Made by a program: the position numbers and the translations under genes. DNA of 32,500 bases, taken from assembly GCA_963575745.1 (NCBI GenBank), contig CAUYUJ010022548.1:578916-611415 (forward strand), given 5' to 3'. Source of the stretch: Prorocentrum cordatum (Eukaryota; Sar; Dinophyceae; Prorocentrales; Prorocentraceae). How positions within the stretch are numbered: the stretch's first letter is position 1; each line of letters begins with the position of its first letter. Below, piece after piece: positions 18,803 through 27,229 of the stretch. Under the pieces are notes generated by a model. It saw only the letters and a list, made by a program, of their open reading frames with translations. It was not told the DNA's origin and did no database searches.

Positions 18803-20333
18803 ATGATGGCGGCTCTCCTCTTGCTCGCGGCCGTCGGCTTTTCGCCGCGGGCGGCCGCCCGATCGTCGACAGGCGCTGGCCGCGCCCTCGGACGCACTCA
18901 GGAGCGAGAGCCGCAACCTGCTCCGCACACCAGGCTCTACGAGTACTACACCCCTTTTCTACCTGACGGGCAGCACCCGCGCGCAGGAGATCACCCGCGA
19001 GCACTACATGGGCGAGATCCTCTTCCCTGGGATGAGCCACCGCCAGACTCTGGACGGCCGCCACAGCCTCTCTCAGCACGACTACCACGGGGAGCTCTCC
19101 CTCGGCTGGACCAACAAGAGCATCGGAGGGAGCATCTTCCTACATCAGCGGTTTCTGCAGGCACATCTACGTCGGATCGACCTTCCGCCCGCGGCGCTCT
19201 TGGGCCGCTGCGGCGCGACAGTGCCGCTCCTCGGACGTGCTCCTCATGGCTCGGCACCTCTCCGTGCCGTCCGAGTCCTACTCATACCGCCAGGTGACCC
19301 AGGCCATGACCTCGTGGGCACGCACTATGATGGAGTTCGTGGGCAGTCGCCGCGCGCCCGTCAGCGGGGCGGACCTCAGCTCGGCGACTCCGTGGACGAG
19401 ACGTTCCTCGGCTCCCCGCCCCTGCTCGTGCCCGACTTGTGGAGCGAGGTCGACAGCGCCGTGGGCACCTTCCTTGAGCTGGAGGGCCCCTCTGGACGTC
19501 TCTGGCGACGGTTCCTCTCGGACCACGGCACCTTCTGTGTCAGCGGGGACACCTTCTTTGGGACGCACGGAAGCTCACGCAGGATTGACTTCCTCTACGC
19601 CCCGTCCGCCCAGGAGTCCCACACACGACAGTGCAAGGCCCCCATGGGAACAGGTCGCCGCCTCAACATATTGTACGATCGAGACCACCGCTCTGTCTAC
19701 GCGGGCGACATCATCGAGGCCCACGCGCTGCACACTTGGAACTACGACACGATCATGCTTCGTCGGGAGGGCGCCCTGAAGACGCGCGACCTGCAGCAGG
19801 CCGTCACGTCCCTCCCCAAGATGGTGCGCCTGCACGCCCAGCTGCTCAGGGACCTAGCGGACTCGGAATGGATCAGCATCGACACCACGCCCACGGCCAC
19901 CTCGATCATCGCAGCTCGGGTAGCGGGCAAGAAGTTCTCAGAGGCGGCGCAGTTCCCCGAGGCGAAGCCCCAGCTCACCACTTTTGTACCTCGCTCACGC
20001 CGAGTTCAAGTACCCGTCGGCCTTCGTGGTGCAGGAGGCCCCGCTGGGGCACGGGCTCTCGCGCACCTTCCACCAGCAGTTCGTTTGCACGGAGACGGGC
20101 TCGGAGCTCTTTTCCACCTCAGGCTGCGCACGCGCCACAACGACCAGTACACCAGGATGCAGTTCGCTAGCGCGGACCAGATCACACGGAAGAGCGTCAG
20201 CCCAGACGGCCCTCGGGAGACTTGTCTCGACTTTCTGGGCGGCCGCCAGAAGATGGGGACGGGCCACCTGGAATCGATGGCCCAGAAAATGCCAGACAAG
20301 AACCGCCAGATCCACTACGGCCAGAAGGGCTGA
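18803..20333 (+). pseudogene. Signal-like leader plus endonuclease/LINE-like fragment, frameshifted
   Basis: The leader ([19 protein letters not shown], from 18,803) is in one frame and the body (19,008-20,333, 441 codons) in another. The body contains FLSDHGTFCVSGDTFFGTHG followed by SSRRIDFLYAP. This is the G-T-x-T/F-F ... S-R-I-D-F/Y signature near the C-terminus of endonuclease/exonuclease/phosphatase domains, as in LINE-type retrotransposons. After it comes a Leu-rich helical linker (LKTRDLQQAVTSLP). The N-terminal part of that domain is not clear, and an alternative frame at 19,160-19,400 (DVLLMARHLSVPSES, then MTSWARTMMEFVGS) may hold it. The last ten residues ([10 protein letters not shown]) are shared with the HSP90 cassette. 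Frameshifts suggest it is not functional. Confidence 0.5.
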
Positions 20334-20777
20334 CATGGGTGGCGGATCCTACGGAAAGAAATGGGCGACCTACGTGACGACGTGAGTCCAGCAGCTTCGC
20401 TGTAGCACCAGGCCCCTCTAGACGCTCTCGCCGCCCCTGGTCTCTAGGGCGCGCCGTCGGCCCCTTCTTCGGCCTGGTTTTTTTTCCTTCTCGGGGCCTC
20501 TGGGGTGTCCAGGGAGCCTGCTCGGTGCTCTCCGCGCCGTCGAGCTCGGCCCCCAGGGGCCAGAGGGGTATCACCCCCCGCCTGCGGGCGTTTTTACGGT
20601 TTCCTGTCCTGCTCGGCTCGGATCCATGGTGATCACAGCTGCACGGCGCGCCCACGCGCCTGACCTCGTTCGGTCCGAGGAGATCGCACGACTGTTCAGA
20701 GGTGTCCCCGAGCGATCGATCTCTCGTTTCGTGAGCTCGAGGGGTGAGTGTCTTCAGACTCACAGCGCAATGCCGGG

Positions 20778-20945
20778 TCCATCCATCCATCCATCCATCC
20801 ATCCATCCATCCATCCATCCATCCATCCATCCTCCTCCTCCTCCTCCTCCTCCTCCTCCTCCTCCTCCTCCTCCTCCTCCTCCCCCTCCCCCTCCCCCTC
20901 CTCCACCTCCTCCTCCTCCTCCTTTTCCTCCTCCTTCTCTCCCTC
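20778..20945 (+). repeat. CATC tract followed by CCT array, outer border of cassette B
   Basis: About thirteen CATC units (20,778-20,831) are followed by CCT and CCCCCT units. The order is the inverse of 15,170-15,297. Confidence 0.95.
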
Positions 20946-22265
20946 AGTCCACGGCCGTTTGCCAAACTAGGCTGGCCCCACAAGTCGGGCAGACCAGTTG
21001 CTACAGATTCTGGACGCATGTGCAATCAGCTACGTGCAATAGTCCTCCGTTCTTCTTCTCAGCACCTCCATTCAGACATGGGCGTTCCGCGGGGCTCGGC
21101 GAGGCCACGGTTGAGCCGCAAGCTTCATATGTCGGGCTGCTGGGATCCCAGGCCGTCCGGTGCCAATCACCCCTCATGGCTGGGCCCATTCTGGTGCCAC
21201 TCTCTTCCGTAGGCGGACCACTTTGCTGCCTACTCCGAGAAGGCTTCATGGGTCTGAGTAGGGGGTATGGGACCTGTGCAGGCGGTGGATATGGATGTAT
21301 TCGGGCCCAGGGAGGACCCAATATGCACACCCCCGAAGATCGACCCTCCCCAAGCGGCGAGTATACGCAGATCCCTGCCTAGGAGAACGCAGACAGCCCC
21401 AACGAGGATGCAAGAGGTTCCAAGATGGCTCTGGACGCCCCCAAGACAGCTCCAGGGAGCGTCGAAACGGCTTCATAACGGGCACGCACGGGCGCCAAAG
21501 AGAGCCGCAAGAGCGCTAAGAGAGCCAGGAGAACTGCCCCGAGAAGGCTCTGGCGCGCTCCCAAACGGCCCAGTGGCGCCAAGAAAGCCACATGACGGCC
21601 CCAAGATGGTCAAATCTGCTCCATGGGCGGAACTACACTGCTACAGCGCTCCAAAAAGCCCAGTGGTTCCCAATAGGACCCCCAAAAATATTCCAACTGT
21701 CCACCAGGATGGCCCCATTGGATCCCCCCAAACAGAAACACAATATCCCAGAATGCCCCCAGAAAACCCCCGCGAGTATACGTACACTACGGCCTCAATG
21801 CGGACCCCAGACGGCTCAGCACTTCGTGGCACCACGTCAGGACAGGTTGGAGGTTCACGGAGCAGTCGAAAAGAGTAGACCGACGAGGGGTCACCGTCCT
21901 GGGTTCGTTGGGTTATCTGAGTGTGTTGTTCTACATTTCTGTGTTTGACCATCGTAGTTGTTTGGTGGCATCCCCACGGGAGTAAGGCACGTTCTTCGAA
22001 GTTGATGAGTTGTTGCGTTGAGGGTCTGGCTAGGAACCAGTAGAAGGGGGATTGGAGTGCAGAGAGCAGACACAAGAAAGTACAGACAGCAGGACGAGGA
22101 CAAGCACCACGACAGAACACATTAGTTGAGAGCACCCGAAGATTCCGTGGGATATTTTGTGTTCGGGGGATTGCGCCGATTTCTGGCAGGGGCAGGCGGT
22201 GGCGGAGGTTGTGGAGTGAGAGATAAGGAGGCCACGTAATGAAGACGAAAGTTCGGAAGAGAGAT
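20946..22265. other. Repeat-free stretch without supported gene
   Basis: Open frames here are short and show no recognised motif. From about 21,390 to 21,620 the sequence has a blurred period around CCAAGAnGGCTC, which may be an old minisatellite. I see no RNA gene or promoter signature. Confidence 0.3.
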
Positions 22266-22270
22266 GGGGT

Positions 22271-22352
22271 GGAGGAGGAAGAGGAGGAGGAGGAGGAGGA
22301 GGAGGAGGAGGAGGAGGGGGAGGGGGAGGGGGAGGGGGAGGAGGAGGGAGAG
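22271..22352 (+). repeat. GGA then GGGGGA array
   Basis: About fourteen GGA units are followed by GGGGGA units. It gives Glu/Gly or Pro/Leu frames that are not genes. Confidence 0.95.
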
Positions 22353-22532
22353 GGGAAGTTGAAGAGGCCGCTTCGTCGACACTTGAGGCGGGCATTGGCG
22401 GACGTGTGGCCTCTTGGAGGCATGCTCGGGGTTATCGAAGACGCCTACGGTGAATCACCGCCGCCCCCTGCCTACTGGAAGCGCCTACGAAAGGTTCGCG
22501 TCGTGTCGACCGACGGCGACCTCGCCGCTGGC

Positions 22533-22615
22533 GTTCAACCGTGAACGCCGCCAGTGACCCAGAATCGGTCGATGTTGAACAGTCTGGCGGTTCGGAAATG
22601 ACCGATCGTTCAAGG
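22533..22615 (+). repeat. Uninterrupted copy of the repeat split at 17.7 kb
   Basis: It starts GTTCAACCGTGAACGCCGCC and ends CCGATCGTTCAAGG. Ends and middle align with 17,648-17,711 joined to 17,911-17,933, so it serves as a related empty site for the 199-bp element. Confidence 0.6.
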
Positions 22616-22652
22616 CTGCATCCTCCCAACCCGTTCCTCCCAGCACAATACA

Positions 22653-22824
22653 GTCGGGACGCTGAAGAAGGAACCCTTTTCGTTGGGGAGGGGTTCCGTG
22701 TTCCTTTATTGTTTTACACTTTGCCTTGGGTGTTCCTGAGGTTTTCCCTGGGAAAGCGAAGTTTAACCTATCGGGAAAAGGGGCCTCGTTCCTCATTTAG
22801 GGTTCCTTAGGTCAACGCCCCGAT
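22653..22824. mobile_element. 170-bp inverted-repeat element (family 2, copy 1)
   Basis: The 5' end is GTCGGGACGCTGAAGAAGGA and the 3' end TAGGGTTCCTTAGGTCAACG followed by CCCCGAT. The ends are imperfect inverted repeats of about 24 bases. The interior is AT-richer, with repeated GTTCCT and no coding frame. Related copies lie at 28,654-28,823 and, more diverged, 31,463-31,628. No clear target duplication is seen. Confidence 0.7.
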
Positions 22825-22986
22825 TATAACAGTTCTCCTCGGACGGCGGGGTGGCCCGCCGCCCAGAGGACCCGCGGGGGCCTCCGAGGCCCCAGATGGC
22901 CTCGGCGGGGCTCCGGGCGCGGAGCAGGGCGCGCCGACCTCTGCACCGCGCGGCGGCCTCGAGGGGGAGGTCGGGTTGGCCCAGGT

Positions 22987-23043
22987 TTAGGTCGGGCCTG
23001 CCCCCCTACAGGGAGATTTTTGGGGAAAAATGCACACACACAA

Positions 23044-23079
<36 letters not shown>

Positions 23080-23202
23080 GTATATGTATATATATGTATA
23101 AATAAATACCACAAATATTCCAACATGGTCAAAAATGGTCAACAAATCGTCCCCAGACCATTTTGCACTACTTTTGAATGTAGAGGGACAGGCCCGACTT
23201 AA
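22987..23202. mobile_element. 216-bp MITE (family 3, copy 1) with 8-bp target duplication
   Basis: Ends are TTAGGTCGGGCCTGCCCCCC and its near-complement AGAGGGACAGGCCCGACTTAA. GCCCAGGT sits on both sides (22,979-22,986 and 23,203-23,210), an 8-bp target duplication like those of hAT-type transposons. The interior holds a CA/TA microsatellite (23,031-23,107) and a block, CGTCCCCAGACC, shared in inverse with the copies at 24,349-24,506 and 28,974-29,136. It is non-coding and would need a transposase in trans. Confidence 0.8.
23031..23107 (+). repeat. CA then TA microsatellite inside the MITE
   Basis: About a dozen CA units with one interruption run into TA units with TATG variants. The other family members lack it, so it expanded after insertion or marks this copy. 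Confidence 0.95.
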
Positions 23203-23313
23203 GCCCAGGTCCACGAGAGGTCGCCCCAGGGCGTCCCAGAATGCTCTCGTGAGAGCGCTCCAGAGCGCTCTGGAACGGACACCGCTCCCGGCACATCCTC
23301 CGCCGGACCTCGT

Positions 23314-23549
23314 CGGGAGCCTGGAGACGGGGGTCAATGCAAACGGGGGTCAGCCAGAGCGCCCGATCTTGCAGGATCCTGCAGGGCCAGGGTCGCATTG
23401 ACCCGGGTTTGGGTGCAGGATCTTGCAGGAGTTTACAGGATTTTGCAGGATTCGTCGCATTGACCCAGGTTTGGGTGCAGGATCTTGCAGGATTCTGCAA
23501 GGCCTGATTGACCCAGGTCTGGATTGACCCGGGTGAGAAGATCCCCGAT
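23314..23549 (+). repeat. 230-bp dispersed repeat (family 4, copy 1)
   Basis: It starts CGGGAGCCTGGAGACGGGGG, then GTCAATGCAAACGGGGGTC. It contains two tandem units of GCATTGACCCrGGTTTGGGTG with TGCAGGATCTTGCAGGATT and ends near GATTGACCCGGGTGAGAAGA with TCCCCGA. The outer GGGTCAATGCA and TGGATTGACCC are inverted. Other copies lie at 26,004-26,231 and 31,872-32,082, with a fragment at 31,403-31,435. Confidence 0.8.
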
Positions 23550-23827
23550 GTCAGAGATCCCCGATCCGTCGGGCATTGCGTCATGGGGGGGCGAGCAGCG
23601 AGGGGGGGAAGACGAGTGCACCCTAGGTGCACCCTCAGGGCTCAGGGGCCCTGGGCCCAAAGGGGCATGAAACGCGCACGTTGCTTCGCCCCCGCCCCCG
23701 CCCCCCATGATCGGCGTCACCCCAGCATACTTGTAGTATATGTTAGGGGCGACGCGCGCACCGAAAAATGTCATGATACATGCGTGGTGGCGTGCGTTTT
23801 TCCGCCCACACCGCTCGGGAAGCGATA

Positions 23828-23859
<32 letters not shown>

Positions 23860-24348
23860 CACACTACAAGATGGGTATAGCATATATGTTCGGATCGGAC
23901 GCGCGCCTCCAAGGAGGACATGTCTCTATGCGTCCCCCATTACGCCACGTCAAAGTTCGGTCGTGCATGTCTCTGTACAGGAGGAATATCCAAAAGTAAT
24001 CAAACGAAAAAATACGCAGGCCGAAATAATTTTCTCTTGAGCCCCAAATGTCGGAAGCGACGTGCCGTTCAGGTGAGCGGGTACATGTAGCGCTCTCTTC
24101 GGTTTCGTGCCTCCTCCCTCCTCCTTCCCCTCCTTCCTAGGAAGCCCCCCCATTCCCCCGTAGAATCATACCTTTGGTCAGCAGGTCCACCACCCCCCCG
24201 CCGGCGAGGAGCCGCGGCCCGCCCCTGACCCCGGCAGCGCAGACCTCGACGGCCTCTTCTCCGACGCGGAGGACGGCCCCGCCGCGCGCACCCCTCCCGC
24301 AGAGCACGCTCCGGGCCGGACGCCCGAAGTGGGGGCAGAGTTGTGATG
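23550..24348. other. No gene; TA microsatellite at 23,826-23,863
   Basis: The stretch holds a C/G homopolymer-rich part (23,585-23,710) and a TA microsatellite. Otherwise there are only short unsupported frames. Confidence 0.4.
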
Positions 24349-24506
24349 AAGTCGGACCTGTCCCTCTCCGGTGGGAGTACGCAACAAATAGTAGAAAAGT
24401 AGTCTGGGGACGATGTTTCGGCTATGTTTGATGATTTCGGGAGTTTTTTTAAACTACTTTTCATTTGTCGTCCAAAATCCGCCTGTAGGGGACATGCCCG
24501 ACCTAA
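24349..24506. mobile_element. MITE (family 3, copy 2), left end eroded
   Basis: The right end CGCCTGTAGGGGACATGCCC followed by GACCTAA matches the family terminus in inverse orientation. The left end GAAGTCGGACCTGTCCCTCT is degraded. The interior shares GTCTGGGGACGAT with the copies at 22,987 and 28,974. Confidence 0.65.
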
Positions 24507-24510
24507 TTTT

Positions 24511-24625
24511 ATGATGTTCCAACATGCTTTGCCTTGATCACCAAAAAAAGAGTTTCGGGGTCCAAGAGAGTTCCGAGCCTGGAGGGTTTTCACGCGTCGG
24601 GCCCTGGGAGGAGATGCGGGCCTCG
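24511..24625 (+). repeat. Dispersed repeat shared with 30,895-31,025 (inverted)
   Basis: Shared blocks are TGATGTTCCAAC, TGGAGGGTTTTC and CGTGTCGGGC-like sequence with matching spacing on the opposite strand. The family is unknown. Confidence 0.55.
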
Positions 24626-24803
24626 GAAAAGAATAGCGAACTCTCATGCCACACTCATCTGTCAACACCTCCCCCCTCCCCCCAATGTTCAGAAAGTTGG
24701 CGGTGGGTCTGATGAGTTGCACCTCGACCGCAGTCTCTCCCGCGCGTGCCAACTTTGAGTTTAGGGGCGAGGGGGAGTGTTCGGTAATTGTTTCCCTCTA
24801 CCG

Positions 24804-25002
24804 TAGGGGAACGAAGAATGACATGAGCATAAAAACTCGGAGGTCCGCGCGGATGTCTCGGATCCGCGCCGGAGGCCCCTTGCGGCGCCTCTGGCGCCGC
24901 CACGGGCGCGCTCCGCGCGCCGGGGAGGGGGGTCTAGCGCGGGTCCAAAAAGTCCGAGCGGACCTCCGAGTATTCATGTTTATGTCAATGCGCGTTCTGC
25001 TA
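24804..25002. mobile_element. 199-bp foldback element (family 1, copy 3)
   Basis: It begins TAGGGGAACGAAGAATGACA and carries CTCGGAGGTCCGCGCGGAT on one arm and GCGGACCTCCGAG on the other. Its right terminus (TATGTCAATGCG onwards) is mutated, but the length equals copy 1. No target duplication is seen. Confidence 0.75.
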
Positions 25003-25152
25003 TATTATATAGGGCCCCAGCGACACCTCATGTGGGGTGGCCTCTTGGTTCAGTTGGATGGACCCTACCGGCCCTTCTCGTGGCCCTACCTAAGCGGGCC
25101 TTGCCGGCCCTGCCGACCCTACGAGGCTACATTCGGTCGGGAAGTTTCGGGT

Positions 25153-25324
25153 GTTGCTAGAAGTGCCGCTGGCCCGAGGTGCCCCCCGGATTTCCAGGGT
25201 GGCCCCCACCGCCTTCAGGGCACCCCTCACGAGGCCCAGGCGGCCCCAGGGCCTCCAAAACGGAGCGAAAAGCTGGGGGCACCTTGGGCCAGGGGCACCT
25301 TGGGCCAGGGGCACCTCTAGCAAC
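25153..25324. mobile_element. 172-bp inverted-repeat element (family 5)
   Basis: The left end GTTGCTAGAAGTGCCGCTGG followed by CCCGAGGTGCCCC pairs with a right end finishing GGGGCACCTCTAGCAAC. The right arm carries an extra tandem CACCTTGGGCCAGGGG unit. It is non-coding and borders a CCT array directly. Confidence 0.7.
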
Positions 25325-25446
25325 CTCCTCCTCCATATCCCCCTCCTCCTCCTCCTCCTCCTCCTCCTCCTGCTCCTCCTCCGCCTCCTCCTCCTCCTCC
25401 TCCTCCTCCTCCTCTCCTCCTCCTCCTCCTCCTCCTCCTCTCTCTC
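25325..25446 (+). repeat. CCT array
   Basis: CCT units have occasional GCT, CCG and TCT variants. The frames through it are by-products. Confidence 0.95.
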
Positions 25447-26003
25447 TCGCACTCCCGAGAGGGGCGGCGAGCCCCGCGGAGTCCACAAGTCTGCGCGTCG
25501 GGCGCTGCCGCGGCCGCGGGCGCGATCATCGTTCCTCGCTGCTGCAGCTGCTGCTCCGATCCCCATCCACTCCTCACCGTCGTCGTCGACTCTGCTGTCC
25601 GCTGCTCCTGGGGGGGGGGGGCCTTCGGCGCCCCCGTCCGCGGCGGCCGCCCCCTCAGCCAGACTCCAGACGGTGGCGGGGGCGGAGGCGGCGGCGGCGC
25701 GTCCGCCGGGGGGGGCGGCGGGGGCCGCGGCCCGCGGCGGGCAGCAGCCGAAGGGCCGCAGGGCGGCGCCGTGCAGCGGCGGCGGCGGGCGGCGCTGCCC
25801 CTCCTCCTGGCCACCGCTGCAGCGGGGGGCGCCTCGGCGGCCGCTGCAGCGGGAGGGGCCTCTCCGGGCCTCGGCGCTCGGCGCCGCTCTTCCGGCCCCC
25901 GGGCGGGGGCGGCGGCTGCTCCTCAGCACCGATCGCGAGAAGAGGTCGCCAACGAGGGTCGAGCTGGTCCAGCATCTCGCGGGGGCTCAGCGGCACCCAG
26001 GTT
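25447..26003. other. Very GC-rich stretch, no supported gene
   Basis: Several frames on both strands stay open because GGC, GCC and CGG repeats rarely make stops. They read as Ala/Gly/Arg/Pro runs with no motif. I do not call a gene. Confidence 0.4.
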
Positions 26004-26231
26004 TCGGGAGCCTCGAGACGGGGGTCAGTGCAAACGGGGGTCAGCCAGACCGCCCCGACCTTGCAGGATCCTGCAGGGCCAGGGTCGCATTGACCCGGGT
26101 TTGGGTGCAGGATCCTGCAGGATCCGTCGCATTGACCCGGGTTTGGGTGCAGGATTTTGCAGGATTTTGCAGGACTCTGTCAGGCCTGACTGACCCGGGT
26201 CTGGATTGACCCGGGTCAGCAGGTCCCCGAA
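26004..26231 (+). repeat. 230-bp dispersed repeat (family 4, copy 2)
   Basis: It has the same order as copy 1: GAGACGGGGGTCAGTGCAAA, two GCATTGACCCGGGTTTGGGT units, and an end at GGGTCAGCAGGTCCCCGA. Its end lies inside the minus-strand acidic ORF. Confidence 0.8.
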
Positions 26232-26795
26232 GGTTGCTTTGTCGTCGTCGCAGAGCTCCTCCCAAAGCTCGTAGCCGTGCGCGTTGGAAGCCATGTAGTT
26301 CGCATAGGCGGCTAACTCGCACAACGAGACCTCGAGGTACGCGAGCTGCTCTTCGACGGCCAGCCTCTCGAAAGCGGCCTGCTCGCCAAGGTCGAGAATG
26401 GCAACGATCCGCCCGTCGTCAGAGCAATCTTCGGCGCCGTGCGCAAACACGCACCAGGGTCGTCGGCTGCTGGTGGGGATCTCCATCCTGCTCCATGTGG
26501 CCGCGATCGAGTCCTCGAGGACACCGTCGCCCTCGTACTCGTCGCTCTCCTCGGCGCTGTCCTCGAGCCCGCCGTCGCCCTCGTACTCGTCGCACGCCTC
26601 GCCCTCGTACTCGTGCCCGTCGTCCGAGCATTCCTCGGCGATGTCATCGAGGACGGCCTCGCCGGCCGGGGCAACGCCGACCCAGGCCTGCACGTTCCCT
26701 AGATTGGATCCTCCGCCGGGGAAGGGGATGCGGGCCCCAAGAATCTGCACCACCACCACCACCACGTCGATTCCTCCTCCCTCCTTCACCCTCAC
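26025..26795 (-). CDS. Hypothetical acidic protein frame ending in a dispersed repeat
   Basis: This is 256 codons with no recognised family. After a GTG-repeat-derived Val run near the N-terminus comes an acidic part with an imperfect repeat (DEYEGDGGLEDS, then DEYEGDGVLEDS), then WSRMEIPTSSRRPWCVFAHG. A helical stretch (LDLGEQAAFERLAVEEQLAY) with a Tyr/Trp-rich end follows. The last third (from GDLLTRVNPDPGQ) is simply the minus strand of the family 4 repeat. The helical centre looks like real coding sequence, possibly one exon. Start and end are uncertain, and the repeat part is probably intronic or exonised. Confidence 0.3.
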   Translation of the reverse strand: MRVKEGGGIDVVVVVVQILGARIPFPGGGSNLGNVQAWVGVAPAGEAVLDDIAEECSDDGHEYEGEACDEYEGDGGLEDSAEESDEYEGDGVLEDSIAATWSRMEIPTSSRRPWCVFAHGAEDCSDDGRIVAILDLGEQAAFERLAVEEQLAYLEVSLCELAAYANYMASNAHGYELWEELCDDDKATFGDLLTRVNPDPGQSGLTESCKILQNPAPKPGSMRRILQDPAPKPGSMRPWPCRILQGRGGLADPRLH

Positions 26796-26849
26796 CTTCC
26801 TCTCCTCTCTCCTGGGAGAGGGAGGGGATGAGGGAGGTGGCAGGCCCGG

Positions 26850-26962
26850 AGGTTAACACCAACGCCAAGATCGGCGGAGTGCCTCCACCGAGGGAAGAAG
26901 ATCCCGAGCTCGGTGATGGTGGTCAGGATCTGGCTTCCGAGGTGGCCGAAATAGATTACCAG
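26850..26962 (+). repeat. Left arm of foldback element (family 6)
   Basis: AACACCAACGCCAAGATCGG, GTGCCTCCACCGAGGGAAGA and TCTGGCTTCCGAGGTGGC match the left half of the complete copy at 31,108-31,308. Confidence 0.7.
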
Positions 26963-27039
26963 CCGGCCGCTCTGCGGTTGATCGGGAGTTTCTGTATATA
27001 GAAGAAGGTGCGTGCGCTTGTTGGCGAGGGTGAGGATGA

Positions 27040-27202
27040 GGTCCTCCTCCTCCTCCTCCTCCTCCTCCTCCTCCTCCTCCTCCTCCTCCTCCATCCTTCT
27101 CTTGCCTCCGTCTGTCCTCCTCCACCCCGCAGCTCCATCATCCTCCTCCTCCTCCTCCTCCTCCTCCTCCTCCTCCTCCTCCTCCTCCTCCTCCTCCTCC
27201 TC
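27040..27202 (+). repeat. Two CCT arrays separated by 50 bases
   Basis: The arrays lie at 27,040-27,092 and 27,143-27,202, directly upstream of the minisatellite. Confidence 0.95.
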
Positions 27203-27229
27203 ATTCCTCCTCTGGGCACCTCCCCCGGG

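Larger units (their letters stand above)
18580..20945 (+). mobile_element. Cassette B: shared leader and tail around a LINE/endonuclease-like fragment
   Basis: The order is CCT array (18,629-18,692), leader (18,693-18,941), cargo (18,942-20,293), tail (20,294-20,780), CATC tract, CCT array. Leader and tail are inverted homologues of cassette A, while the cargo is unrelated. The tail also contains a short frame after the stop ([16 protein letters not shown], 20,335-20,385), mirrored in cassette A. Both copies keep the stop codon in place. Confidence 0.55.

Noticed and set aside
25033-25060. GGTTCAGTTGGA, like a tRNA A box
   Set aside because: There is no acceptor stem, no B box (GGTTCGANTCC) at the right distance, and no cloverleaf.
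25447-25929. Ala/Pro/Gly/Arg ORFs on both strands
   Set aside because: High GC content alone keeps frames open. There are no motifs and mirrored compositions on both strands.
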